Below the pieces are notes generated by a model, which worked only from the letters and a program-made list of their open reading frames with translations, ran no database searches and was not told where the DNA came from. This document shows, piece by piece, positions 1 to 5,850 of a stretch of 10,287 bases of DNA. The DNA lies in contig CALCJE010000333.1 in NCBI GenBank assembly GCA_937965665.1, forward strand, positions 1 to 10,287. The letters are read 5' to 3'. A program made the translations under genes and the position numbers. Numbering within the stretch: position 1 is the first letter of the stretch; each line of letters begins with the position of its first letter. The stretch is from an uncultured Bacteroidales bacterium. Its GTDB lineage: Bacteria; Bacteroidota; Bacteroidia; Bacteroidales; UBA4417.

Positions 1-659
1 AGTAGCGCTTTTTTTACTTCGGCCGACGCGGTTTGTGTAAAGGAAGTAAGTTTAATGTACCCGATTCCGCCTTCGAGCATGCCGAAATATGGCACCGGGT
101 CAATAGTGATTTTTTCGCGCACCACTTCGAAAGTCAGTGGCTTTGGCTCACCATCGCGCTCAACCACTAGTTTGAAACTGGTACCAGGTTGTCCTTTAAG
201 TATGGCGCTCACATCTTCCACCGATTTGCCTGCAGCGCTTTTATCATTTATTTTCAATATTTTATCACCTGCTTTCAAACCCGCTTTTTGTGCCGGCGAA
301 TTTTCGTATGGCTCCGAAATAATTACATAGTCACCCTGTTTGTGAATCAGCGATCCGATGCCACCATATTCACCGGTGGTCATAAATCGGTAATCCTCTA
401 TTTCCGATTCAGGGATATACACGGTGTAAGGATCCAGTTTATCAAGCATGGCATCAATACCGATTTTCATCAGGTCCGAAGGGTTTACCCCATCCACATA
501 GTTGGTATTCAGTTCTTTATATAGAGTCGAAAGAATTTCAAGGTTCTTCGAAATTTCAAAATCAGGCGATGTTTGCGCTTTTAAGGTAAAGGCAGGAGCC
601 AGCAACAGTACTGCTGCCAGCATCAAAATCTGAAGATTGGAGGTGATTTTATGTTTCAT
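1..659 (-). CDS. S41-family C-terminal processing protease with PDZ domain (partial, N-terminal 219 residues)
   Basis: The reading frame begins at ATG 659 and stays open to the left edge, so only the N-terminal half or less is present. Residues 1-28 look like a signal peptide: MKHK, a hydrophobic stretch ILMLAAVLLLAPAF, then LKA-Q. Residues about 30-95 match the helical N-terminal region of bacterial C-terminal processing proteases, including MLDKLDPYTVYIPESE. Residues about 97-180 form a PDZ domain with GGIGSLI, the typical NSPAQKAGLKAGDKILKIN core and a later LVVERDG strand. The sequence then enters the protease fold at GGIGYIKLTSFTQ. Enzymes of this family cleave near the C-termini of exported proteins using a Ser-Lys pair, which here would lie beyond the edge, so activity cannot be judged. 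An in-frame ATG at 677 would add six residues, but the 659 start gives the cleaner signal peptide. The gene lies 111 nt downstream of yidD on the same strand with no obvious promoter, so it may be the last gene of the rnpA-yidD unit. Confidence 0.9.
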   Translation of the reverse strand, partial: MKHKITSNLQILMLAAVLLLAPAFTLKAQTSPDFEISKNLEILSTLYKELNTNYVDGVNPSDLMKIGIDAMLDKLDPYTVYIPESEIEDYRFMTTGEYGGIGSLIHKQGDYVIISEPYENSPAQKAGLKAGDKILKINDKSAAGKSVEDVSAILKGQPGTSFKLVVERDGEPKPLTFEVVREKITIDPVPYFGMLEGGIGYIKLTSFTQTASAEVKKAL

Positions 660-770
660 TACTTGTGTGATTATCATGTTGATTATTGCCTTCGGGGCCC
701 ATTTTAAACAGTTCAGGTACAACCTTTGTTCTGACCGGAATTGCCACTAATATTTTTATCAGAGGCTCAC

Positions 771-992
771 TCAGGGAACAGGATCGTAACCGCTTCCGCC
801 CCAGGGGTGGCATGATGCTATTCTTTTAATGGTCAACCACCCACCTTTAAACGGACCGTATTTTTTGAGGGCTTCAATTCCATAAGCTGAACAACTTGGC
901 GTATACCTGCATGACGGAGGCAAATAGGGCGAGATGGCATATTGGTAAAACCTTATGCCGCCTATCATTATCTTACTCAGGATTTTTTTCAT
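771..992 (-). CDS. yidD: YidD, membrane protein insertion efficiency factor
   Basis: This 73-residue protein is almost entirely the conserved YidD (DUF37) domain. It has an amphipathic N-terminus (MKKILSKIMIGGIRFYQYAISPY), the cysteine-containing core SCRYTPSCSAYGIEAL, and the C-terminal signature ASCHPWGGSGYDPVP. YidD is a small protein at the inner face of the cytoplasmic membrane that helps the YidC/Sec machinery insert membrane proteins. The length is normal for the family. Its start overlaps the end of rnpA by 20 nt, a widely conserved arrangement in bacteria that suggests translational coupling. In many bacteria yidC follows yidD; here an S41 protease gene does instead. The ATG at 992 is the only sensible start. 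Confidence 0.96.
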   Translation of the reverse strand: MKKILSKIMIGGIRFYQYAISPYLPPSCRYTPSCSAYGIEALKKYGPFKGGWLTIKRIASCHPWGGSGYDPVP

Positions 993-1380
993 GCGTTTTT
1001 ATTAAACGATCCAATAACTCATTTATTGCGGTATGGGTTTCCTGCTGTGAGATACACTGCTGGCCTGTAAATACAATGGCTATATCGCAATGTTTGTTCC
1101 TGCTGCAAAAAAAATCAAGTACTTTTTGTTTGTGAAGCCGGTACGATTCGCGGATAAGCCTTTTCATCCGGTTCCTGGTAACGGCATGCCTGAGATTTCT
1201 TTTAGGCACGGCTATCAGCAATTGCACGGCAGGTGTCACCGCTGTGTCGGAAACCAGGTAATGCAAACGAAACATGCCTGAACGTATCGATTTTCCTTCG
1301 CTGAACAGATTGTCGATCTGCTTCTGATTACAGATTTTTTCAGCTTTTCGGAAGGTTTTTCTGGCTTCGGTACTTATCAT
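973..1380 (-). CDS. rnpA: Ribonuclease P protein component
   Basis: RnpA is the protein subunit of RNase P. It binds the catalytic RNA and the 5' leader of precursor tRNAs so that the leader can be removed. From ATG 1380 the product has 135 residues, a little longer than the usual 110-130. It shows FRKAEKICNQKQIDNLFSEG near residues 10-29, the strand LIAVPKRNLRHAVTRN at 55-70, and the family signature RNRMKRLIRESYR at 69-81. The frame could be extended to a GTG at 1422, giving 149 residues. The extra stretch is not RnpA-like, and a Bacteroidetes -7 box at 1398-1405 lies between the two starts, so ATG 1380 with a leader of roughly 10 nt is preferred. The 3' end overlaps yidD. A terminator separates the gene from hemD upstream, so rnpA probably starts its own transcript. 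Confidence 0.94.
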   Translation of the reverse strand: MISTEARKTFRKAEKICNQKQIDNLFSEGKSIRSGMFRLHYLVSDTAVTPAVQLLIAVPKRNLRHAVTRNRMKRLIRESYRLHKQKVLDFFCSRNKHCDIAIVFTGQQCISQQETHTAINELLDRLIKTHEKNPE

Positions 1381-1397
1381 CAGGTATGGTATTGGTG

Positions 1398-1405
1398 CAA
1401 AATTA
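1398..1405 (-). promoter_or_regulatory. Probable -7 promoter box for rnpA-yidD
   Basis: The minus strand reads TAATTTTG, a match to the Bacteroidetes -7 consensus TAnnTTTG, followed by CACC. It sits 17 nt before the rnpA ATG at 1380 and just downstream of the hemD terminator. No clear TTTG -33 element is visible at the expected distance, so this rests on the -7 box and on context. Confidence 0.55.
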
Positions 1406-1464
1406 ATGATTTCTGGAAGCACCTGTTGAAGGGGTGGAAGTATAAACGTTAAATATCAATAAAA

Positions 1465-1493
1465 AACCCCGCTATTTTTACAATAACGGGGTT
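1465..1493 (-). terminator. Intrinsic terminator downstream of hemD
   Basis: An inverted repeat pairs AACCCCG (1465-1471) with CGGGGTT (1487-1493). After one mismatch a further A/T stem (TATT with AATA) continues inward. On the minus strand the GC-rich stem runs into a T tract made by the A run at 1461-1466. It lies 21-49 nt past the hemD stop and before the rnpA promoter, so it closes the DUF4271-hemD unit. Confidence 0.8.
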
Positions 1494-1513
1494 AAGGTTT
1501 TAATAAAATGCTT

Positions 1514-2272
1514 CTACACTTTTTTCTGGCATTTCGACAGGTATGCATCAATGGCCATGGTCATTGAAGGCGTGGTTGGATTTGGAGCCGAAAGATTTAC
1601 ACTCAACCCGGCTTCGGTTGCAGCCTGGGAAGTGGTTGTTCCAAATGTTCCGATCGCAATTTCCCCTTGTTTAAAATCGGGCCAGTTGTGAAAGAGTGAA
1701 CGTATACCCTGCGGACTGAAAAAAACCAGCATATCGAATTTGTTAATGTCGACCAGTGATTTCATTTCGGCAGGAACAGTGCGGTATAAAACGGCTTCGC
1801 TGTAATTAATTTTCGCAGCATCCAGCAAATCAGGCAGTTCTTTACTGTGGTTGTCGGAGCAGGGCAGAAGGAAGCGTTCAGTTTTATGCTTTTTGATGAG
1901 ATCCATCAGTTGTGACACGTCGTTCTCCGAAAAAAAGATTTTACGTTTGCGAAACTGCACATATTTCTGAAGGTAGAAAGCTACTGATTCGGAAATACAG
2001 AAATATTTCATGGTTTCCGGAATCTCAACTCTTACATCCTTGGCTATGCCAAAGAAATGATCGACAGCATGTTTGCTGTTAAAAATGATAGCAGTGTGTT
2101 CGTTAATATAAACTTTCTCATCACGAAATTCACGAACAGAAACACTTTCGATTTTGAAGAACTTGATAAACTCAATGTTTACGCCATACTTCTTAATCAA
2201 ATCTCCATAAGGTGATTTTTCAAGATCTGCTGGAACAGGTTGCGACACCAGTATGTTCTTGACTTTTGACAC
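1514..2272 (-). CDS. hemD: Uroporphyrinogen-III synthase (HemD family)
   Basis: This 252-residue protein resembles the HemD homologues of Bacteroidetes. HemD closes hydroxymethylbilane into uroporphyrinogen III in tetrapyrrole synthesis. Two similar alpha/beta domains can be traced. One starts at VKNILVSQPVP and contains HTAIIFNSKHAVDHFF (about 59-74). The other contains FDMLVFFSPQGIRSLF (179-194), then IAIGTFGTTTSQAATEAGL (206-223) and the C-terminal NPTTPSMTMAIDAYL (231-245), a typical Bacteroidetes HemD ending. The start codon is GTG at 2272; no in-frame ATG precedes it, and the first strand KNILVSQP would be lost with a later start. HemD proteins are poorly conserved and no other heme gene is in view, so the exact activity is inferred from the family. 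The gene lies 44 nt after the DUF4271 gene, probably co-transcribed, and ends at its own terminator. Confidence 0.82.
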   Translation of the reverse strand: MSKVKNILVSQPVPADLEKSPYGDLIKKYGVNIEFIKFFKIESVSVREFRDEKVYINEHTAIIFNSKHAVDHFFGIAKDVRVEIPETMKYFCISESVAFYLQKYVQFRKRKIFFSENDVSQLMDLIKKHKTERFLLPCSDNHSKELPDLLDAAKINYSEAVLYRTVPAEMKSLVDINKFDMLVFFSPQGIRSLFHNWPDFKQGEIAIGTFGTTTSQAATEAGLSVNLSAPNPTTPSMTMAIDAYLSKCQKKV

Positions 2273-2316
2273 GATTTCAAAAATTATTTAAAAGTTTAGA
2301 AAAAAAGAATCTAACC

Positions 2317-3204
2317 CTACATTTTACTGAATACCTTATACAAAAGTAAAAGGGGTAAAATTTCGAGGGTGCAAAGGTATAAAAATAAATAAAACAAATT
2401 GTAGCTCTTGTTGGTGAGCCCTGTTAAAATACCCCTGTACAGCCTGTAAACCAGCAGCAGCAATACAATTATAATTCCTGTTGTCAAAACAAAAATATTA
2501 TCCCAATAGAAACAAACTACCGCCAACGGGAATAATATGATGCCTATTATATTGTTGAAAATCATTATGTTAAGCTGGTAAAGCCTGGCTGCCTCGCGTG
2601 TGTCGAAAATAATTCCCGATAAGTAAATAAGCGAAGATTTTACCAGTTGATAGGACATAAGACCTGCCATCATTATTGCCGCAAAAGTAAGGTTGTGTAA
2701 GCCGGGTGGAATTCCTGCAAATTCGCGTACAATCAGAAATCCAAAAATGGCGCTGATGCTATAAAAAATAAATCCAAGCCCGAGCGATATTCTTTCTTTA
2801 AACAGGTTTCCTTCGCGTTCGAGCTGGTTTATGTAATGTGCCTGCGCTACTGCCTGGAAAATTTGCCCAAGTCGTTTGGAATAAGAGTTTTGTACCCAGG
2901 CAAGTATAAACAGGCCGACTACAAAAACCATGGTAAACCAATCCGTCGATTGTTTTTCAATCGCCAGTGGACCTCTATGTTTTGGCACCAGGTTATGTGG
3001 CTCAAATACCGAAACGGTCTGCTTGAACTGCTTATGCGGAGGCAGTGGTGTTACATAGTCGTAGGCCCCGAAATTGTAATACTTTTTCAGCGAATCGGCA
3101 ATGGGCGCCTGGCTTTCGTTGGTAAGCGGAATGCAATAGTCGAAGAAGCCTACCGTATCCGTAAGCATCGGGTTCAACTGGTATCGTACAATAGTGTCGT
3201 TCAT
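2317..3204 (-). CDS. DUF4271-family integral membrane protein
   Basis: From ATG 3204 the protein has 295 residues. An N-terminal region of about 88 residues contains many prolines and charged residues. It is followed by about six hydrophobic segments, near residues 89-104, 140-160, 173-200, 212-233, 237-257 and 267-291. The central pattern, with GFIFYSISAIFGFLIVREF and then SYQLVKSSLIYLSGIIFDTREAARLYQLNIMIFN, is that of the DUF4271 family. This family is common in Bacteroidetes next to hemD and, to my knowledge, has no established function. The frame extends to a TTG at 3219, but that codon overlaps the apparent -7 box at 3217-3224, so ATG 3204 is the better start and the leader must be very short. 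The gene is 44 nt upstream of hemD and probably forms an operon with it. Confidence 0.8.
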   Translation of the reverse strand: MNDTIVRYQLNPMLTDTVGFFDYCIPLTNESQAPIADSLKKYYNFGAYDYVTPLPPHKQFKQTVSVFEPHNLVPKHRGPLAIEKQSTDWFTMVFVVGLFILAWVQNSYSKRLGQIFQAVAQAHYINQLEREGNLFKERISLGLGFIFYSISAIFGFLIVREFAGIPPGLHNLTFAAIMMAGLMSYQLVKSSLIYLSGIIFDTREAARLYQLNIMIFNNIIGIILFPLAVVCFYWDNIFVLTTGIIIVLLLLVYRLYRGILTGLTNKSYNLFYLFLYLCTLEILPLLLLYKVFSKM

Positions 3205-3216
3205 AGCCGCAGCCTG

Positions 3217-3224
3217 CAAAAGTA
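3217..3224 (-). promoter_or_regulatory. Probable -7 promoter box for the DUF4271-hemD unit
   Basis: The minus strand reads TACTTTTG followed by CAGG, matching TAnnTTTG. It lies 12 nt before ATG 3204, implying transcription starts only a few bases before the start codon. A TTTG -33 element at the usual 19-nt spacing is not evident. Confidence 0.5.
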
Positions 3225-3441
3225 CAAAATTTGAATAGCCTTTTACCTCATTTTATGCGTTCTGCTTCTATAGTTTTCAACAGTCCGTAAACCTGAATAT
3301 GTATCTTCAATTAAGTAGTGGTTCTGACAAGTAATATTGCTTCTGCTGAATTTTACCTGGCTTGCTGACTTCAAGTTATTGTCTTGCAAACGCAGTACGA
3401 AAATATTACAGGTTTTAGTGATATAACCGTTAAATAAATTT

Positions 3442-3449
3442 TACCTTTG
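3442..3449 (+). promoter_or_regulatory. Probable -7 promoter box for the dehydrogenase-ackA operon
   Basis: TACCTTTG followed by CACCC matches the Bacteroidetes -7 consensus TAnnTTTG. A weak T-rich element (TTTTAG, 3413-3418) lies 23 nt upstream where a -33 box could be. The predicted start near 3456 would leave a leader of about 90 nt before ATG 3547, long compared with the other promoters here. Confidence 0.55.
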
Positions 3450-3546
3450 CACCCGTAATAAGTACTTTGATAGTTAAGGTATTGACTTTTAACATGATGG
3501 GTCTTAGTGAGTCGCACATATTCATACACCAAAATATCCTACTAAA

Positions 3547-4521
3547 ATGTCAGAAATAATCGGAAAACTGGAAGATTTCAGTCTTACCAAGAGTCCCAAA
3601 CCGCATGGAGCCATCCACCAGATTGGAATAATCGGATTTGGCTCAATGGGCCAGGAAATTGCAAAAACAATCAGTCAGCATGGTTTTGATGTTGTTTGTC
3701 TTGATCTTGATGAAAAACGAGTAACCAGTGGGCTCGATGGCATTACCCGCATGCTCGATACGGAAATTCTTCGCTGGGGTATGACCAACAGCGAAAAACG
3801 CCTCATTATGTCGCGTATAAAAGGCACTGTTGAATACAAGGACCTGGCCGACTGTGATATTGTATTCGAAGCCATCAATTCGCGTAAACCCGGAACCAGC
3901 CTCGAGATCAGGAAGGAAATTTTACAGAATGCTGAAAAATATGTGCGTCGCGATGCCATTCTTGCTTCGAACACCGCCACGTTAATGATCTCCGACCTGG
4001 CTTCGGGACTCGAATATCCTGATCGCGCAGTTGGTCTGCATTTTATGTCGCCGGCTGATAACGTTAAAGTGCTCGAAGTTGTCCGGAGTGCGCGTACTTC
4101 CGAAGAGGCTTTCGAAATAGTGAGCCGTTTTGTACGTATGCTCGAGAAGAAACCGATCTCCCTCATGGAATCGCCCGGTAACGTTACAACTCGCATGATG
4201 TGCATCGTGATAAACCATGCCTGCGAAATGTTAATGGAAGGCATTGCTTCGGCTCAGGATATTGACGAGTTGATGAAAACCAGCCTCGGGCACCAGTTTG
4301 GCCCTTTCGAACTTGCCGACCGCATTGGGCTCGACAAAGTTCAAAAATGGATGGATAACCTGTATAACGAATTCGGCGAACACGGATATAAAACTTCGCC
4401 TGTGTTGAAACGCCTGGTGCGTGCCAATTTCCTGGGCAAGGCTTCCGGACAAGGCTTTTATAAATATGATGCCCATGGCAAAATAGTTGAAAGCACAATT
4501 ACATGCCCCGAGTACAAGTAG
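3547..4521 (+). CDS. 3-hydroxyacyl-CoA dehydrogenase family protein with altered active site
   Basis: The 324-residue protein has both domains of the family. The NAD-binding Rossmann fold begins at QIGIIGFGSMGQEIAKTI (25-42), with the GxGxxG glycines at 30, 32 and 35 and an acidic strand end at VVCLDLDEK (49-57). The C-terminal helical domain spans about 207-310 and ends in KASGQGFYKY. Classical members oxidise L-3-hydroxyacyl-CoA to 3-ketoacyl-CoA with NAD+, in beta-oxidation or butyrate-type fermentation. The catalytic His-Glu pair appears kept as H165 and E177, twelve residues apart as in the human enzyme. By my alignment from memory, two substrate-contacting residues differ: the Ser of SNTSS is Ala144, and the Asn of the usual VNR is Thr215 (PGNVTTR). 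The usual HFFNP is HFMSP. The substrate is therefore uncertain. About 20 residues precede the Rossmann fold. ackA follows after 28 nt, so the two are probably co-transcribed. Confidence 0.85.
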   Translation: MSEIIGKLEDFSLTKSPKPHGAIHQIGIIGFGSMGQEIAKTISQHGFDVVCLDLDEKRVTSGLDGITRMLDTEILRWGMTNSEKRLIMSRIKGTVEYKDLADCDIVFEAINSRKPGTSLEIRKEILQNAEKYVRRDAILASNTATLMISDLASGLEYPDRAVGLHFMSPADNVKVLEVVRSARTSEEAFEIVSRFVRMLEKKPISLMESPGNVTTRMMCIVINHACEMLMEGIASAQDIDELMKTSLGHQFGPFELADRIGLDKVQKWMDNLYNEFGEHGYKTSPVLKRLVRANFLGKASGQGFYKYDAHGKIVESTITCPEYK

Positions 4522-4549
4522 AAGTTTATCCACTCAAAAAAAAATTAAA

Positions 4550-5749
4550 ATGAAGATTATAGTATTGAACTGCGGAAGTTCATCCATTAAATACCAGCTC
4601 TTCGAAATGCCTTCGGCCGAAGTAATTGCAAAAGGACTGGTAGATAAAATTGGTTTAAAAGGTGCATCCATAAAGCATTACATGGCTAACGGTGATGTGC
4701 TCAAACTCGAAGGCGAAATTCTCGATCACCAGGCTGGTATTGAGTTTGTGCTGGGAATTCTCACACACAAGGAATATGGTTGTGTAAAAAATATGAATGA
4801 AATTGGCGCTGTTGGCCACAGGGTAGTTCATGCCGGCGAAAAATTTAACAGCAGCGTTGCAATTAATAAAGAAGTGATCGACGCCCTGGTTGAATGTATT
4901 GACCTGGCGCCACTGCACAATCCGCCGAACCTCGAAGGGATTTATGCCATTACCAAACTGCTGCCCGAAGTGCCACAGGTTGGCGTTTTCGATACAGCAT
5001 TCCACCAGACCATGTCGGAACAGGCTTACCTTTACGGGATTCCGTATTCGCTTTATGAAAAATACAAAGTACGCCGTTATGGATTTCATGGCTCGAGCCA
5101 CCGCTTCGTGGGTCAGCGTGCCGCCGATATCCTGGGTAAGAAAATTGAAGATCTCAGGATTATCAGCTGCCACCTGGGTAATGGTGCTTCCATTTGTGCA
5201 ATACAGAATGGCAAATCAGTGGATACTTCCATGGGTATGACTCCTGTTGAAGGACTTGTTATGGGAACCCGCTGCGGCGATATTGATGCCGGCGCGCTTC
5301 TGTATATTGCTGATAAAGAGGAAACCAGTATTCCTTATACCAGCACACTTATCAATAAGCACAGCGGAATTCTCGGCCTTTCGGGTGTTTCGAGCGATAT
5401 GCGCGATGTTGAAACCGCCGCTGCCGAAGGAAATCATCGTGCAAAGGTTTCACTAGATATTTACCATTACCGGATTAAAAAATACATCGGCTCCTATGCT
5501 GCTGCGATGGGTGGTGTTGATTTGGTGATTTTTACCGGCGGCGTTGGCGAAAATGGCTGGGAAACCCGTCAGCATGTTTGCGAAGGTCTGGAATTTATGG
5601 GCCTGGATTTCGATGTTCAGAAAAATACCAAATTAAGAGGTAAGGAAGCTGTGATCAGTAAACCTGACTCGAAAGTTACTGTTATGGTGGTTCCGACTAA
5701 CGAAGAGTTGGTTATCGCTCAGGATACGTTTGAGATAGTGACCGCATAA
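4550..5749 (+). CDS. ackA: Acetate kinase
   Basis: AckA interconverts acetate plus ATP with acetyl phosphate plus ADP in the cytoplasm; in fermenters it yields ATP. The 399-residue product is of normal length. It starts with the ASKHA phosphate-binding strand MKIIVLNCGSSSIKYQLF. Residues known to matter in the Methanosarcina enzyme are all found at nearly the same numbers: N7, R91 (GHRVVHAGE), H123 (APLHNPPN), D148 (VFDTAFHQTM), H180 (GFHGSSHRFV), R241 (MGTRCGDIDAGAL) and E385 (VPTNEELVIA). The FTGGVGEN motif is at 328-335. The frame is open back to an ATG at 4487, inside the dehydrogenase gene, but the 21 extra residues are not AckA-like. ATG 4550 follows an A-rich stretch typical of Bacteroidetes. 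The usual partner gene pta is not adjacent, which is somewhat unusual. A hairpin terminator follows 25 nt after the stop. Confidence 0.96.
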   Translation: MKIIVLNCGSSSIKYQLFEMPSAEVIAKGLVDKIGLKGASIKHYMANGDVLKLEGEILDHQAGIEFVLGILTHKEYGCVKNMNEIGAVGHRVVHAGEKFNSSVAINKEVIDALVECIDLAPLHNPPNLEGIYAITKLLPEVPQVGVFDTAFHQTMSEQAYLYGIPYSLYEKYKVRRYGFHGSSHRFVGQRAADILGKKIEDLRIISCHLGNGASICAIQNGKSVDTSMGMTPVEGLVMGTRCGDIDAGALLYIADKEETSIPYTSTLINKHSGILGLSGVSSDMRDVETAAAEGNHRAKVSLDIYHYRIKKYIGSYAAAMGGVDLVIFTGGVGENGWETRQHVCEGLEFMGLDFDVQKNTKLRGKEAVISKPDSKVTVMVVPTNEELVIAQDTFEIVTA

Positions 5750-5774
5750 TAAACTTTGTGTTGTAAATTACATG

Positions 5775-5801
5775 CAAAAGGCAGCCATTGGCTGCCTTTT
5801 G
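5775..5801 (+). terminator. Strong hairpin terminator after ackA, probably bidirectional
   Basis: A perfect 12-bp inverted repeat pairs CAAAAGGCAGCC (5775-5786) with GGCTGCCTTTTG (5790-5801) around a 3-nt loop. The stem carries A/T runs on both outer sides, so it can act on both strands. It lies 25 nt past the ackA stop and 49 nt past the end of the convergent minus-strand gene ending at 5851. Confidence 0.85.
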
Positions 5802-5850
5802 TCATTTAATCTTTTGCTTATTGTTCCTGATTAATAAGCTTTGTGATTGG

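Larger units (their letters stand above)
3205..3546. other. Intergenic region between divergent transcription units
   Basis: This stretch separates the minus-strand DUF4271 gene from the plus-strand dehydrogenase gene. It holds the -7 box of the DUF4271 unit at 3217-3224 and that of the dehydrogenase unit at 3442-3449. Between about 3240 and 3410 I see no convincing reading frame, RNA gene or repeat on either strand. The stretch from about 3456 to 3546 is probably the 5' leader of the dehydrogenase mRNA. Confidence 0.6.

Noticed and set aside
55..524. Overlapping plus-strand frames of 91 and 111 codons near the left edge
   Set aside because: They are antisense to the S41 protease gene, whose signal peptide and PDZ motifs are clear.
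2836..3234. A 132-codon plus-strand frame
   Set aside because: Antisense to the DUF4271 gene, with no recognisable motif and no promoter.
3675..4244. Long minus-strand frame opposite the dehydrogenase gene
   Set aside because: It is Ser/Arg-rich with no family resemblance and lies wholly antisense to a well-supported gene.
4487..4549. N-terminal extension of acetate kinase
   Set aside because: The extra 21 residues overlap the dehydrogenase gene and are unlike AckA; ATG 4550 gives the exact family N-terminus and numbering.
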